Source: Lachnospiraceae bacterium (lineage in GTDB: Bacteria > Bacillota > Clostridia > Lachnospirales > Lachnospiraceae). From it: a DNA stretch of 64,000 bases. Shown here one piece after another: positions 24,482-33,197 of the stretch. The stretch covers positions 1 to 64,000 of the forward strand of contig CABJAW010000002.1 in NCBI GenBank assembly GCA_902363665.1, read 5' to 3'. Made by a program: the position numbers and the translations under genes. Below the pieces are notes generated by a model. The model saw only the letters and a program-made list of their open reading frames with translations, made no database searches and was not told the DNA's origin. The number at the start of each line of letters is the position of its first letter. Position 1 is the first letter of the stretch.

Positions 24482-25828
24482 TCAGGACCTCATCTCTTCC
24501 CGGATTTTCCGGCTCTCCCCCATCAGCACTTCACGCCTGTTTTGAGACGGCTCGTCCAGCACAAGCTGAAGGAGTTGCTCAAGCATCGCTCCAAGCTGCG
24601 GTCCCGGAGCCATTCCGTCCGCGATCAGGTCTTTTCCGGTAACCGCCAGTCCCTTCAGTGACATGCAGTCGCCATGTGCTTTAATATGCGCCCAGATCCG
24701 CTCCAGTTCCCTTAAATAATCAAGCTTTGCAGGGATCACATCCGGGTGGTGTGCCATGATATCCGCCCGTTTTACAAGCAGAAATGAATCAAACTGATCC
24801 GGCCCGATCTGCCATGCCGCCCGTCTCACCTCCCGTCCGCTGAGCTGCGGATACAGGGAATGGTTTTTAACCAGGTTGCACACCTGATACAGCGTATCGT
24901 TGTCAAATTTCAACCGTTTCATGATCGTTTTTGTTATGACCGCACTGTAAGCGGCATGGCCGCGGAAATGATCCTTTCCATCCTCGTCTGTCTCGAACAC
25001 ATCCGGTTTTCCCATGTCATGAAACAGCATCGTCAGACGCAGCACCTTATCCGACGGAATGCTGCGCAGCGCGACCAGCGTATGTTCCCCCGTCGTATAA
25101 ATGTGGTGCGGATTGTTCTGGCGCTGTGCCATGATCCGGTCAAACTCCGGCATAATGACAGCGGTAATCCCCGTCTCATACGCCATCTTAAACCAGTGCG
25201 GACGCGGCGAAGTGAGGAGCTTCACCAGTTCCGTCTGAATCCGCTCCGCACTGATATTGGCAAGATTTCCCGACATTCCAAGGATGGCATTCTTCGTATC
25301 ATCTGCCAGTGTAAATCCAAGCTGTGCTGCGAACCGCACGGCACGCATCATGCGCAGCGCATCCTCACCAAAGCGCTCCTTTGCGTCTCCCACACAGCGG
25401 ATGGTCTTTTTTTCAATATCTGCAAGCCCGCCAAATTCATCCACCAGTCCCGTTTCCGGCGAATACGCCATCGCATTGATCGTAAAATCTCTGCGCCTCA
25501 GATCCTCCGTCAGGCTTCTGGTAAAAATCACGTTTTTCGGATGACGGCTGTCCTCATAATCGCCGTCGATCCGATATGTCGTCACCTCAAAGCCTTCTTT
25601 TCCATCCATAACTGTCACGGTTCCGTGCTCGATTCCAGTATCGATCGTGCGCGGAAATAACGACTTTACTTCCTGCGGCGATGCTGATGTCGTAATATCC
25701 CAGTCTCCCGGTTCCCGCCCAAGAATCGAATCACGCACACAGCCCCCTACTACGTATGCCTCATATCCGTTTCCATGCAGAACCTCAAGAATTTTTTCCG
25801 CTTTCTGCGGAATTTTAATGTATATCAT
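24482..25828 (-). CDS. cca: CCA tRNA nucleotidyltransferase with HD domain
   Basis: Adds or repairs the 3' CCA end of tRNAs from CTP and ATP. The nucleotidyltransferase head shows YVVGGCVRDSILGREPGDWD with the two catalytic acids, then TGIEHGTVTV, RRDFTINAMAY and the RMMRAVRFAAQLGF neck motif. A C-terminal HD domain (LTMLFHDMGKPD) is typical of the Clostridia and E. coli-like forms. ATG at 25828 with AAGGA is favoured; an ATG at 25864 would add 12 residues. Confidence 0.95.
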   Translation of the reverse strand: MIYIKIPQKAEKILEVLHGNGYEAYVVGGCVRDSILGREPGDWDITTSASPQEVKSLFPRTIDTGIEHGTVTVMDGKEGFEVTTYRIDGDYEDSRHPKNVIFTRSLTEDLRRRDFTINAMAYSPETGLVDEFGGLADIEKKTIRCVGDAKERFGEDALRMMRAVRFAAQLGFTLADDTKNAILGMSGNLANISAERIQTELVKLLTSPRPHWFKMAYETGITAVIMPEFDRIMAQRQNNPHHIYTTGEHTLVALRSIPSDKVLRLTMLFHDMGKPDVFETDEDGKDHFRGHAAYSAVITKTIMKRLKFDNDTLYQVCNLVKNHSLYPQLSGREVRRAAWQIGPDQFDSFLLVKRADIMAHHPDVIPAKLDYLRELERIWAHIKAHGDCMSLKGLAVTGKDLIADGMAPGPQLGAMLEQLLQLVLDEPSQNRREVLMGESRKIREEMRS

Positions 25829-25942
25829 CTGTCCGTCCTTTCTGCCAAACGCTTCGGTTTTCATTCACTCAGGTCTATGATAACACAGCCCCACACCCCT
25901 GAAAAGTTAAAAGTGAAAATTCTATGACTTCCCCAAAAGCGG

Positions 25943-25972
25943 TTTACAATAACTTGTCCAAAATGGTATAAT
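25943..25972 (+). promoter_or_regulatory. Sigma-A promoter of the FKBP-like lipoprotein gene
   Basis: TTTACA (25943-25948), an 18-bp spacer, and TATAAT (25967-25972) preceded by TGG, an extended -10. The ATG follows at 26016. Confidence 0.7.
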
Positions 25973-26015
25973 TCCCGTAGTATTGATTATTTCGTTTCAG
26001 AAAGGATTAACAGCT

Positions 26016-27560
26016 ATGAAAAAAAAATATCTCATTTCCGCACTTGGACTGGCAGCAGCACTGATGCTCTCCGGATGCGGCGGTGACAAAAAAGAAACTG
26101 AAACCTCGGCTCAGGAAAAGCAGACTGCTGCAGGCACGGAAGCTTCCTCTGACATTTCCGGCAGCACCGGCGAAACTGCTGATGATACAGATACAGCCGA
26201 TATCGTCAGCGAAGAGACCGAAACCGAGACAGAAGCCACCATCGCTCCAATCACCCCTTCTGATTACCTTGTAAAGGATGCCTCCAAATATGTAACGCTC
26301 GGCAATTATGACGGTCTTGAAATCGTTCAGTATACGTACGATGTGACGGATGACATGGTACAGCAGCAGATCGACATGGATCTGCAGAGCGCCGGCACAG
26401 AGGAAGACATCGACACACCGTCTGCTTCCGGTGATATTATCTATGTCTCACTGAAGGCCGTGGCAGAAAATGCTGATTCCGAAAATACTTCCGAAGCCAC
26501 CACAGAAGCTGCCTTGGAAAGCTCTTCCGAAACCACCACAGAAGCTGCCTCCAAAAGTTCTTCCGAGGTCTCCACTGAAGCTGCTTCTGAAAACACTTCG
26601 GACCTCCTGTCCGCAGATGACACTTCCGACGAATCGGATGATGCGGAAAACACCTACTTCACGATTGGCAATGAAGAATACGGCGCTGATTTTGACAAAG
26701 AGCTGATCGGCCTTTCTACCGGAGATACGAAGCAGTTCTCTGTTACTTTTTCTGATGATGACTGGGTAAATGAAGACTGGATCGGACATACCGTTGATTT
26801 TACAGTCACCGTCAACGGTGTAACCCGCGTAACTGTCCCGGAATACAACGATGATTTCATTACAAATTATACGGATTACTCCAGCAAAGAAGAGTATGAG
26901 GCGGCTGTCCGCAAAAACCTTGAGGATCAGTACACCGACATCAGTTACTCGGATGCCATCGAGTCCCTGTTCCAGGCAGCACTCGATGCCACAACCTTCA
27001 ATGGCTATCCGCAGGATCTCTACAATACATGCAAGGAAGAATCCATCTCCTTCTACCGCATGTTTGCCGGAGATGACGGTACAAGCGATGCAGATATTCT
27101 CGCCGCATTCGGTATTTCAGAGGAAGATATTGACTCCGAAGTACTTACCGCGGTCAACCAGCGTCTTCTGATCAGCGCTTACTGTGAGGCAAACAACATC
27201 ACCCTGACCGAAGAAGATTATCTCAATTACCTTGAAAACAACGCAGCTGACTACGGTGAGGAAAGCGCCGCTTCCTTTGAAGAAGATTACGGACGTGATT
27301 CTCTTGTCTGGTCACTCTATCAGTCGAAGGTAGCTGATCTGCTTTATAATTCCGCAAAAATCACAAAAACTTCCTATTCTGATGATCTGTTCTCGGATGA
27401 TCTCTCCGATCTGCAGTTTGGCACCGAATCAGACACGGAAGCAGCTTCAGACGCAGAAACCTCCGAAACACTTGCCGAAGGCGATGATCTATCCATGGAA
27501 CTGGAGACTTTCTCCTCCGAAGATGTAGTTGATCTGTCCGAATCATCTGCCACTGAATAA
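26016..27560 (+). CDS. Trigger-factor-like peptidyl-prolyl isomerase lipoprotein
   Basis: The 514-residue product has a lipoprotein signal with lipobox LSGC (Cys21) and should fold proteins outside the membrane. A FKBP-type domain (GDIIYVSLKA... to FTIGNEEYGADFDKELIGL and GDTKQFSVTF) is followed by a helical region like the trigger factor C-terminal domain (YSSKEEYEAAVRKNLEDQY). Between the two halves of the FKBP domain is a low-complexity insert of about 60 residues made of imperfect repeats of the type TEAASESSSE. N- and C-terminal tails are also rich in Ser, Thr, Glu and Asp. The gene has its own promoter and stands alone. Confidence 0.82.
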   Translation: MKKKYLISALGLAAALMLSGCGGDKKETETSAQEKQTAAGTEASSDISGSTGETADDTDTADIVSEETETETEATIAPITPSDYLVKDASKYVTLGNYDGLEIVQYTYDVTDDMVQQQIDMDLQSAGTEEDIDTPSASGDIIYVSLKAVAENADSENTSEATTEAALESSSETTTEAASKSSSEVSTEAASENTSDLLSADDTSDESDDAENTYFTIGNEEYGADFDKELIGLSTGDTKQFSVTFSDDDWVNEDWIGHTVDFTVTVNGVTRVTVPEYNDDFITNYTDYSSKEEYEAAVRKNLEDQYTDISYSDAIESLFQAALDATTFNGYPQDLYNTCKEESISFYRMFAGDDGTSDADILAAFGISEEDIDSEVLTAVNQRLLISAYCEANNITLTEEDYLNYLENNAADYGEESAASFEEDYGRDSLVWSLYQSKVADLLYNSAKITKTSYSDDLFSDDLSDLQFGTESDTEAASDAETSETLAEGDDLSMELETFSSEDVVDLSESSATE

Positions 27561-27583
27561 GTAGGGATTTTTCAGTATTTTAC

Positions 27584-27611
27584 TTGACACCCCCTCAGTT
27601 TGTGCTATAAT
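27584..27611 (+). promoter_or_regulatory. Sigma-A promoter of csp
   Basis: A consensus TTGACA (27584-27589) and TATAAT (27606-27611) with a 16-bp spacer. Transcription should begin near 27618, leaving a leader of about 125 nt before the csp start codon. Confidence 0.85.
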
Positions 27612-27642
27612 GGGATTGCATAAAGATTGACTGGTTCATTAG

Positions 27643-27707
27643 TTTCACTCACTATTATAGACCATGAAATAAACCTTTATAATCTATAATAGTGAGTGAA
27701 ATTTTTT
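27643..27707 (+). promoter_or_regulatory. Leader hairpin followed by T6: possible attenuator of csp
   Basis: Positions 27643-27660 and 27684-27701 form a perfect 18-bp stem with a 23-nt loop, directly followed by TTTTTT. It looks like an intrinsic terminator but lies between the csp promoter and the csp gene. The stem is rich in A-T pairs. Confidence 0.75.
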
Positions 27708-27742
27708 GCCCGGTCACTTGTAAAAGGTTAGGAGGTACCATC

Positions 27743-27943
27743 ATGAACAAGGGTACAGTAAAGTGGTTCAATGCAGAAAAAGGCTATGGTTTTATTACAG
27801 GAGAGAACGGATCTGATGTATTCGTACATTTTTCTGCAATCCAGGGAGAAGGCTTCAAAACTCTCGAAGAAGGACAGGCAGTTTCTTATGATTTGACAGA
27901 AGGCGCTCGCGGAATGCAGGCAGCTAATGTAGTAAAGCTTTAA
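27743..27943 (+). CDS. csp: Cold-shock protein, CspA family
   Basis: A 66-residue single cold-shock domain with RNP1 KGYGFIT and RNP2 VFVHFSAI, a nucleic-acid chaperone. The ATG at 27743 has AGGAGG 7 nt upstream. Csp proteins can melt RNA hairpins and act as antiterminators, so the leader hairpin might let the protein control its own synthesis (inference). Confidence 0.96.
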   Translation: MNKGTVKWFNAEKGYGFITGENGSDVFVHFSAIQGEGFKTLEEGQAVSYDLTEGARGMQAANVVKL

Positions 27944-27958
27944 GATACCGTATGTCGA

Positions 27959-27990
27959 AAGCGGGGCTGGATTTTCCGGCTCCGCTTTTC
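27959..27990 (+). terminator. csp terminator
   Basis: AAGCGGGGCTGG and CCGGCTCCGCTT pair over 12 bp with two wobble pairs around a 5-nt loop and are followed by TT and C. It lies 15 bp after the csp stop codon. Confidence 0.8.
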
Positions 27991-28135
27991 TTGTTGTCAG
28001 TTTGTCTTTCTTTGCAGCAATATTTGACCCAAATTGCTGCAAAACCGCTGCCCGTTTCTATAATTTCATGCTGATCTGTAATTATCCTGTCACCATCTGG
28101 CTGCTGTGCAGCTTACGCGGAATATAACAAATAAA

Positions 28136-28279
28136 GTAACTGTTCAGAACCACCTCCAAAATGCTGCGCATTTCGTCGGTGTGGCGTATCCGCCAAATAG
28201 ATTTCCATGTAAAAGTGTTCATTCATGCAAGCATGATTCACACTTTTGCATGAAAATCTGCCTGGCTCTGAACAGTTAC
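28136..28279. repeat. R1 structured repeat, full copy 2, with an exchanged arm
   Basis: Same ends as copy 1 in the opposite orientation, and the same arms for about 65 bp. The remaining arm has a different sequence from the other copies but is still self-complementary (AGATTT-CATG-AAAAGTG against CACTTTT-CATG-AAATCT). It ends 19 bp before the start codon of the metallo-beta-lactamase gene. Confidence 0.88.
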
Positions 28280-28298
28280 CAAATAAATTTTTCTACCT

Positions 28299-29615
28299 AT
28301 GAACAGACGATACCGAAAAAAACGTAATTATCCACATTATACACGGTCTGCCCGTGGGAAACGCCGCAGACTGCTCCGCCTGATCCGCCGCTACGTTCTG
28401 CCTGTGCTTCTTCTTTTGTGGATCTTAACTTCACTCTTTCCGGCGCAGACACAATTGCTTTTGGATGCTGCCGATACATATGTCCTCTCTCCGGTCTGTG
28501 AATCGATCGTGGAGCCGTATCTGCTTACACCGCTTGATGAGCACGTTCTGCGGCCTCTAAATGAACACATTCTGACACCAATCGATGATACGGTCGGCGC
28601 TCCGCTTCGCAAATGGATCTTCACACCTCTTTCGGAACATGTGCTGACCCCCGTCTGGAACACTGTTTCCAGTGCACTCACCGAGCATGTAATCGCTCCA
28701 TTCCAGACAGAGGTTATTCAACCTCTCACCGCTGATGTCCATACTGCCCTTGAGGATTATTTTTATACGCCGCTTGGTCTTTCCCCACCGTGGAATCCGA
28801 ATCCCGATTCAGACAGCGGTGACAATGATTCCAAACTCACAGCCGATACCGTAAAAGGCTCTGACGATTTTGAAGTCCATTACCTCGATGTCGGGCAGGG
28901 ACTGTCGGTTCTTGTTCGCTCCGGTGATCATGCACTCCTCTATGACGGCGGTGACCGCAGTCACTCTTCGTTCGTTGTTGCCTATCTGAAGCGTCAGGGG
29001 ATCACAAAACTCGACTACCTGATTGCCTCGCACTATGACGCAGACCATTTGAGCGGACTGATCGGTGTGCTGCACACCACGCAGGTCGATACAGTACTCG
29101 GCCCGGATTATGTGCACACTTCCAAAACGTATACATCCTTTCAAAATGCGGTGACTGATTCCGGGAATACCGTCTGCCACCCGACAGCCGGAAGTGACTA
29201 TCAGCTTGGGGATGCATATTTTACCGTAGTCGGCCCGATCCGGTCGTACACGGATTCCAACAACAATTCCATTGCAATCCGCATTGTAAACGGCGATAAC
29301 AGCTTTCTGCTGACCGGTGATGCCGAAATGCAGAGCGAGGAAGATATGTGCCGCAGTGGTCTGAACCTCTACAGCGATGTTATCTGCCCCGGCCATCACG
29401 GCTCCTCCAACGCCACTACAAGCCTGCTTCTCGCCTGTACGCAGCCCATCTGGGCTGTCATCAGTGTGGGTGCCGGAAATGACTACGGACATCCGCACCA
29501 GGAAACGCTTCAAAGACTTGCGGACGCAGGCGTTAAGGTGCTGCGGACGGATGAGCATGGGACGATTGTGGCGAGGTCAGATGGACAAAATATTACGTGG
29601 GAAACGGAGCAATAA
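28299..29615 (+). CDS. Membrane-anchored ComEC-like metallo-beta-lactamase hydrolase
   Basis: The 438-residue chain starts with a very basic segment, then one membrane helix (about 30-46), then about 110 residues of a repeat with pattern LxPLxEHVLxP, a Ser/Asp linker, and an extracellular metallo-beta-lactamase domain of the ComEC type: HYLDVGQGLSVLV, LLYDGG, ASHYDADHLSG, LLTGDAE and CPGHHGSSNATT. The metal ligands (HxxxDH and the later His) are present. ComEC-like soluble domains are thought to be nucleases or phosphodiesterases. No ComEC channel is present, so this is not a competence gene proper. No ribosome site precedes the ATG; repeat R1 ends 19 bp upstream. Confidence 0.82.
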   Translation: MNRRYRKKRNYPHYTRSARGKRRRLLRLIRRYVLPVLLLLWILTSLFPAQTQLLLDAADTYVLSPVCESIVEPYLLTPLDEHVLRPLNEHILTPIDDTVGAPLRKWIFTPLSEHVLTPVWNTVSSALTEHVIAPFQTEVIQPLTADVHTALEDYFYTPLGLSPPWNPNPDSDSGDNDSKLTADTVKGSDDFEVHYLDVGQGLSVLVRSGDHALLYDGGDRSHSSFVVAYLKRQGITKLDYLIASHYDADHLSGLIGVLHTTQVDTVLGPDYVHTSKTYTSFQNAVTDSGNTVCHPTAGSDYQLGDAYFTVVGPIRSYTDSNNNSIAIRIVNGDNSFLLTGDAEMQSEEDMCRSGLNLYSDVICPGHHGSSNATTSLLLACTQPIWAVISVGAGNDYGHPHQETLQRLADAGVKVLRTDEHGTIVARSDGQNITWETEQ

Positions 29616-29629
29616 AACAGGAAACAAAA

Positions 29630-29684
29630 GGCTTAAGCTTTAAAGCTTAGGGAGTTAAAGCTTAAAGCTTAAAGTTTGATGCTT
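29630..29684. repeat. Short AAGCTTAA-type repeats
   Basis: The stretch contains five AAGCTT-like units (TTAAGCTTTAAAGCTT, TTAAAGCTTAAAGCTTAA) in near-palindromic order just after the metallo-beta-lactamase stop codon. It may be replication slippage; no function is evident. Confidence 0.5.
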
Positions 29685-29725
29685 ACTCCGGACGGAGGCT
29701 TCCGCTCGCCCTTTCCACACCCTAA

Positions 29726-29755
29726 AAATAGCAGGCTCAAAATCGCCTGCTATTT
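29726..29755 (-). terminator. Terminator between convergent genes
   Basis: AAATAGCAGGC and GCCTGCTATTT form an 11-bp perfect stem with an 8-nt loop. On the minus strand it runs into TTTTT, so it mainly serves the fur-like gene at the end of the feo operon. Confidence 0.8.
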
Positions 29756-29808
29756 CTAATCCTGATAAGTATTCTCTTTTATTTTCATCTTCAGGATACC
29801 CCTGCATC

Positions 29809-30327
29809 TCACTCAGCGGCCAGCATCACGATGTTCTCGATCTCCTGGTCTCCGTCCTTAATGTAACCGCAGGCCTGAAGCCCCGCACGCACGATATCGT
29901 TCCACATCCCCGGTGTAAAGCTGCACACCGTATGATCGCTGAATTCGATTCGGCAGGACTGGTTTTTGCAGCCTTCCTCACAGGAAATGCGATACATATT
30001 CTTTCTGCTGATCGCACCGATCCGTTCCAGCATATTCACCATGCGGTAAACCGTTGCCATCCCGATGCCTGGATCCTTCATGGATGCCTTGTAATAAATC
30101 TCCTTGCAGCAGGAGCAGTCTTCCTCCAGAATGATGTCCAGCAAAGTCAGACGCTGCTTTGTGATTCTGCATCCCTGATCCTTCAGCTGCCTCAAGATCT
30201 GCTCTTTCTGCATCTTTGTTGTCTGGTAGCGTACCTCTTCCGGAGCGGTTTCTTTTCTGTGATCCGTCCTGTGCTCAGTCCGATACCGTTCTTTTGCCGA
30301 CTGCATCTGTATAATCTCACTTCCCAT
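29809..30327 (-). CDS. Fur-family metal-responsive regulator
   Basis: The 172-residue product has a Fur-type winged helix (KDQGCRITKQRLTLLDIILE, MATVYRMVNMLERIGAI) and cysteines in ISCEEGCKNQSC. The dimerisation half is short and divergent compared with true Fur. ATG at 30327 with GAGG 8 nt upstream is preferred over further start codons at 30333 and 30372. It is the last gene of the feo operon, only 10 bp after the Cys-rich small protein, and probably regulates iron uptake or another metal-linked set. Confidence 0.8.
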   Translation of the reverse strand: MGSEIIQMQSAKERYRTEHRTDHRKETAPEEVRYQTTKMQKEQILRQLKDQGCRITKQRLTLLDIILEEDCSCCKEIYYKASMKDPGIGMATVYRMVNMLERIGAISRKNMYRISCEEGCKNQSCRIEFSDHTVCSFTPGMWNDIVRAGLQACGYIKDGDQEIENIVMLAAE

Positions 30328-30337
30328 ACGCATCACC

Positions 30338-30475
30338 TCAGTGGCAACGGCCGCCACAGTTTTTACACTCACCGCCGCACTGGATTGATTTTCCGTTCTT
30401 TTTGTCCTTTACCATACTGCGAACCGCCAGTCCTACAATGCCTGCCAGTACGAGTCCTACTATTACAGATCCCAT
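30338..30475 (-). CDS. FeoB-associated Cys-rich membrane protein
   Basis: A 45-residue protein, MGSVIVGLVLAGIVGLAVRS then KDKKNG and a tail CGGECKNCGGRCH. One N-terminal membrane helix and a cytoplasmic or external cysteine tail with two CxxC-like pairs match the small proteins found next to feoB in Clostridia. They may bind ferrous iron or assist FeoB. The start follows a GGTGG-like site. It lies between feoB and the fur-like gene. Confidence 0.85.
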   Translation of the reverse strand: MGSVIVGLVLAGIVGLAVRSMVKDKKNGKSIQCGGECKNCGGRCH

Positions 30476-30556
30476 TCTGCCACCTCCTTATTTTATTCCC
30501 GCGAGCAACGAGCCAAGTAGCCATGCTTGCATGGAGATTTGGCGACTGCCGCGAGG

Positions 30557-30592
30557 ATCAAATATCCCGTTGCTTGCAGCGGGGTATTTGAT
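30557..30592. repeat. Hairpin between feoB and the Cys-rich gene
   Basis: ATCAAATA and TATTTGAT with inner CCCG/CGGG form a stem of about 12 bp. A second dyad, CCGGCCGTG against CACGGCCGG, lies at about 30632-30676. The region 30490-30676 also has a CCATGCTTGCATGG palindrome, so it looks like another structured repeat. No second copy is in the window. Confidence 0.55.
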
Positions 30593-30704
30593 TACTTCCA
30601 GTTCGCGTTTCCATAGAACCATAACACACACGGCCGGTACCGGTGCGCTTTCGCGGAACCGTCACCGGCCGTGCAAATTACAGGATGAATCTTTTATTGC
30701 TCAA

Positions 30705-33197
30705 TTATTTTGCTTTTGATACTTTTACATCCATATCCAGTGTCTTTGCCTCCTTGTACGGACGAAACAGCAGATAAATGAATGCTGCAACGATTGCAAA
30801 TGCAACAATCGTCCATACACTGAAGCCAGCGCCTGTAACCAGCATACCGATTCTTGCTACGCAAAGAGATACGAGGTATGCAAGACCACACTGATATCCG
30901 ATTGCGATCCAGAACCACTTCGTGTTGTTCATCTCACGTTTGATTGCACCCATTGCTGCGAAGCACGGTGCACACAGAAGGTTGAATGCCATGAAGCTGT
31001 ATCCGGTAATTGCAGTAAACTTGGAAGCCATCTCTGCGTATACGCTTCCGTCTCCGCCGCCGTACAGAATACCAAGTGTACCAACGATATTCTCTTTTGC
31101 AACAAGGCCTGTGATAGAAGCCACTGCTGCCTGCCAGTTGCCCCAGCCCTGCGGGATGAACAGCCAGCTGATTGCGTTACCGATCATTGCCAGGATGCTG
31201 TAGTCGATCTGATCCTCAGAAAGCATCTGGAATTTGCCATCTACAACTCCGAAGTAAGTTGCAAACCAGATTACGATGGTGGAGCACAGGATGATGGTGC
31301 CTGCCTTCTTGATGAAGGACCAGCCACGCTCCCACATGCTGCGCAGTACGCTTCCAACCGTCGGAAGGTGGTAAGCCGGGAGCTCCATAACGAACGGAGC
31401 CGGATCGCCTGCAAAGAGCTTTGTCTTCTTCAGGATGATACCGGAGCAGATGATTGCTGCGATACCAAGGAAGTATGCGGACGGTGCTACCCAGGAAGCG
31501 CCGCCGAAGATCGCACCTGCGATCATTGCGATAAACGGAACCTTCGCACCACACGGGATGAAAGTGGTGGTCATAATTGTCATCTTACGGTCATGGTCAT
31601 TCTCGATGGTACGGGAAGCCATGATACCCGGGATACCGCATCCACTGCCGATCAGCATCGGGATGAAGGATTTTCCGGAAAGGCCGAACTTACGGAAGAT
31701 ACGGTCCATGATAAAGGCAACACGTGCCATGTAGCCGCATCCCTCAAGGAATGCAAGGAAGATAAACAGGATCAGGATCTGCGGAACGAATCCAAGTACG
31801 GCGCCGACACCGGCTACGATACCATCCATGATCAGTCCGTGCAGCCATCCGTCTGTTACACCGGCTGCGCCAAGTACGTTCTCAAGAAGAGCCGGAATAC
31901 CCGGAATCCAGATACCGTAGTCAGCCGGATCCGGAGCTTCGCAGTTCCATTTTTCAAGGACTGCTGCTGCATCTGCAAAATCAGCACCTGTTGCAATTGC
32001 TTCTTCTTCTGCAAGTGTCTCTTCATCTTCGATTGTGTAAGTTACTTCTGCGTCTGCAGCCACGGTCGGAGCGAACTCTTTCAGTGCTGCGGTTGCTGCG
32101 TCTGCATCAAAGTCATCAGACTCTGCGTCAAGCATTTCTACCAGGCTGTCATCTCCGGCGTCCTCTGCAAATGCATTTACAATTGCAGATGCATCATCGA
32201 ACTCGCCTGCATCGCCATCGTAAGCGCTTCTGCCGATACCGGCCAGATACCAACCATCGCCGAATACACCGTCATTTGCCCAGTCTGTTGCGATACCGCC
32301 GACTGTTGTTACAGATACATAATATACGATATACATCACCAGTGCGAAGATCGGGAGTGCCAGCCAGCGGTTGGTCACGATCCGGTCGATCTTGTCTGAT
32401 GTGGTCAGTTTCTCTTTTGTCTGTTTCTTAGTCACACACTGTCCGATAATGGAAGATATGTAAACGTAACGCTCGTTTGTAATGATACTCTCTGTATCAT
32501 CGTCAAACTTGTCTTCCAGCTCTTTGATCTGAGCAGATACATCCGGCACGTTTGTCATCTGTGTCTGGATCTTGTCATCCTTCTCCAGAAGCTTGATCGC
32601 GAAGAAACGTTTCTGCTCTGCCGGTACGGAGGTAAGCTTTGCAGCAACCTCATCGATTACGGACTCAACCTCCGGTGCAAATTCATGTACGGAGTTCATA
32701 ACACCTTTCTTCTGTGCAAGTGCTACGGCACGCTCAGCAGCCTTTGTGATACCGGTGCCCTTCAGTGCGGAGATCTCAACTACCTCACATCCCAGCTTTT
32801 TGCTCAGCTTGTCGATGTAGATCTTATCTCCGGTCTTCTCTACGATATCCATCATGTTGATCGCCATGATTACCGGAATACCAAGTTCCAGGATCTGGGT
32901 TGACAGATAAAGGTTACGCTCGATGTTTGTACCATCAATGATATTGATGATCGCATCCGGACGTTCAGAAATCAGATAGTTTCTTGCTACGACTTCCTCC
33001 AGTGTATACGGAGAAAGAGAATAGATACCCGGAAGATCCATGATGATGACATCTTTATGTCCTTTCAGTTTACCTTCCTTCTTCTCAACCGTAACTCCAG
33101 GCCAGTTTCCTACAAACTGGTTTGATCCGGTCAGTGCGTTAAACAGTGTTGTTTTTCCGCAGTTCGGATTTCCGGCCAGTGCAATTTTGATAGCCAT
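30705..33197 (-). CDS. feoB: Ferrous iron transporter FeoB
   Basis: Imports Fe(II) across the inner membrane, with a cytoplasmic GTPase head. G1 is GNPNCGKTT (residues 8-16), G3 DLPG, G4 NMMD; the membrane part shows the Gate motifs (GCGIPGIMASRTI and the later GWGNWQAAVASITGLVAKEN). At 830 residues it is longer than typical FeoB. The extra length is a strongly acidic, Ala/Asp/Glu-rich segment of about 100 residues (about 330-435) after the first membrane helix, before PGIPALLENVLG. It is preceded by two feoA genes and followed by the Cys-rich gene. Confidence 0.96.
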   Translation of the reverse strand: MAIKIALAGNPNCGKTTLFNALTGSNQFVGNWPGVTVEKKEGKLKGHKDVIIMDLPGIYSLSPYTLEEVVARNYLISERPDAIINIIDGTNIERNLYLSTQILELGIPVIMAINMMDIVEKTGDKIYIDKLSKKLGCEVVEISALKGTGITKAAERAVALAQKKGVMNSVHEFAPEVESVIDEVAAKLTSVPAEQKRFFAIKLLEKDDKIQTQMTNVPDVSAQIKELEDKFDDDTESIITNERYVYISSIIGQCVTKKQTKEKLTTSDKIDRIVTNRWLALPIFALVMYIVYYVSVTTVGGIATDWANDGVFGDGWYLAGIGRSAYDGDAGEFDDASAIVNAFAEDAGDDSLVEMLDAESDDFDADAATAALKEFAPTVAADAEVTYTIEDEETLAEEEAIATGADFADAAAVLEKWNCEAPDPADYGIWIPGIPALLENVLGAAGVTDGWLHGLIMDGIVAGVGAVLGFVPQILILFIFLAFLEGCGYMARVAFIMDRIFRKFGLSGKSFIPMLIGSGCGIPGIMASRTIENDHDRKMTIMTTTFIPCGAKVPFIAMIAGAIFGGASWVAPSAYFLGIAAIICSGIILKKTKLFAGDPAPFVMELPAYHLPTVGSVLRSMWERGWSFIKKAGTIILCSTIVIWFATYFGVVDGKFQMLSEDQIDYSILAMIGNAISWLFIPQGWGNWQAAVASITGLVAKENIVGTLGILYGGGDGSVYAEMASKFTAITGYSFMAFNLLCAPCFAAMGAIKREMNNTKWFWIAIGYQCGLAYLVSLCVARIGMLVTGAGFSVWTIVAFAIVAAFIYLLFRPYKEAKTLDMDVKVSKAK

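Noticed and set aside
31368..32399. A 343-codon plus-strand frame opposite feoB
   Set aside because: It lies entirely inside feoB and its composition (Cys/His-rich, no domain) is that of an antisense shadow.
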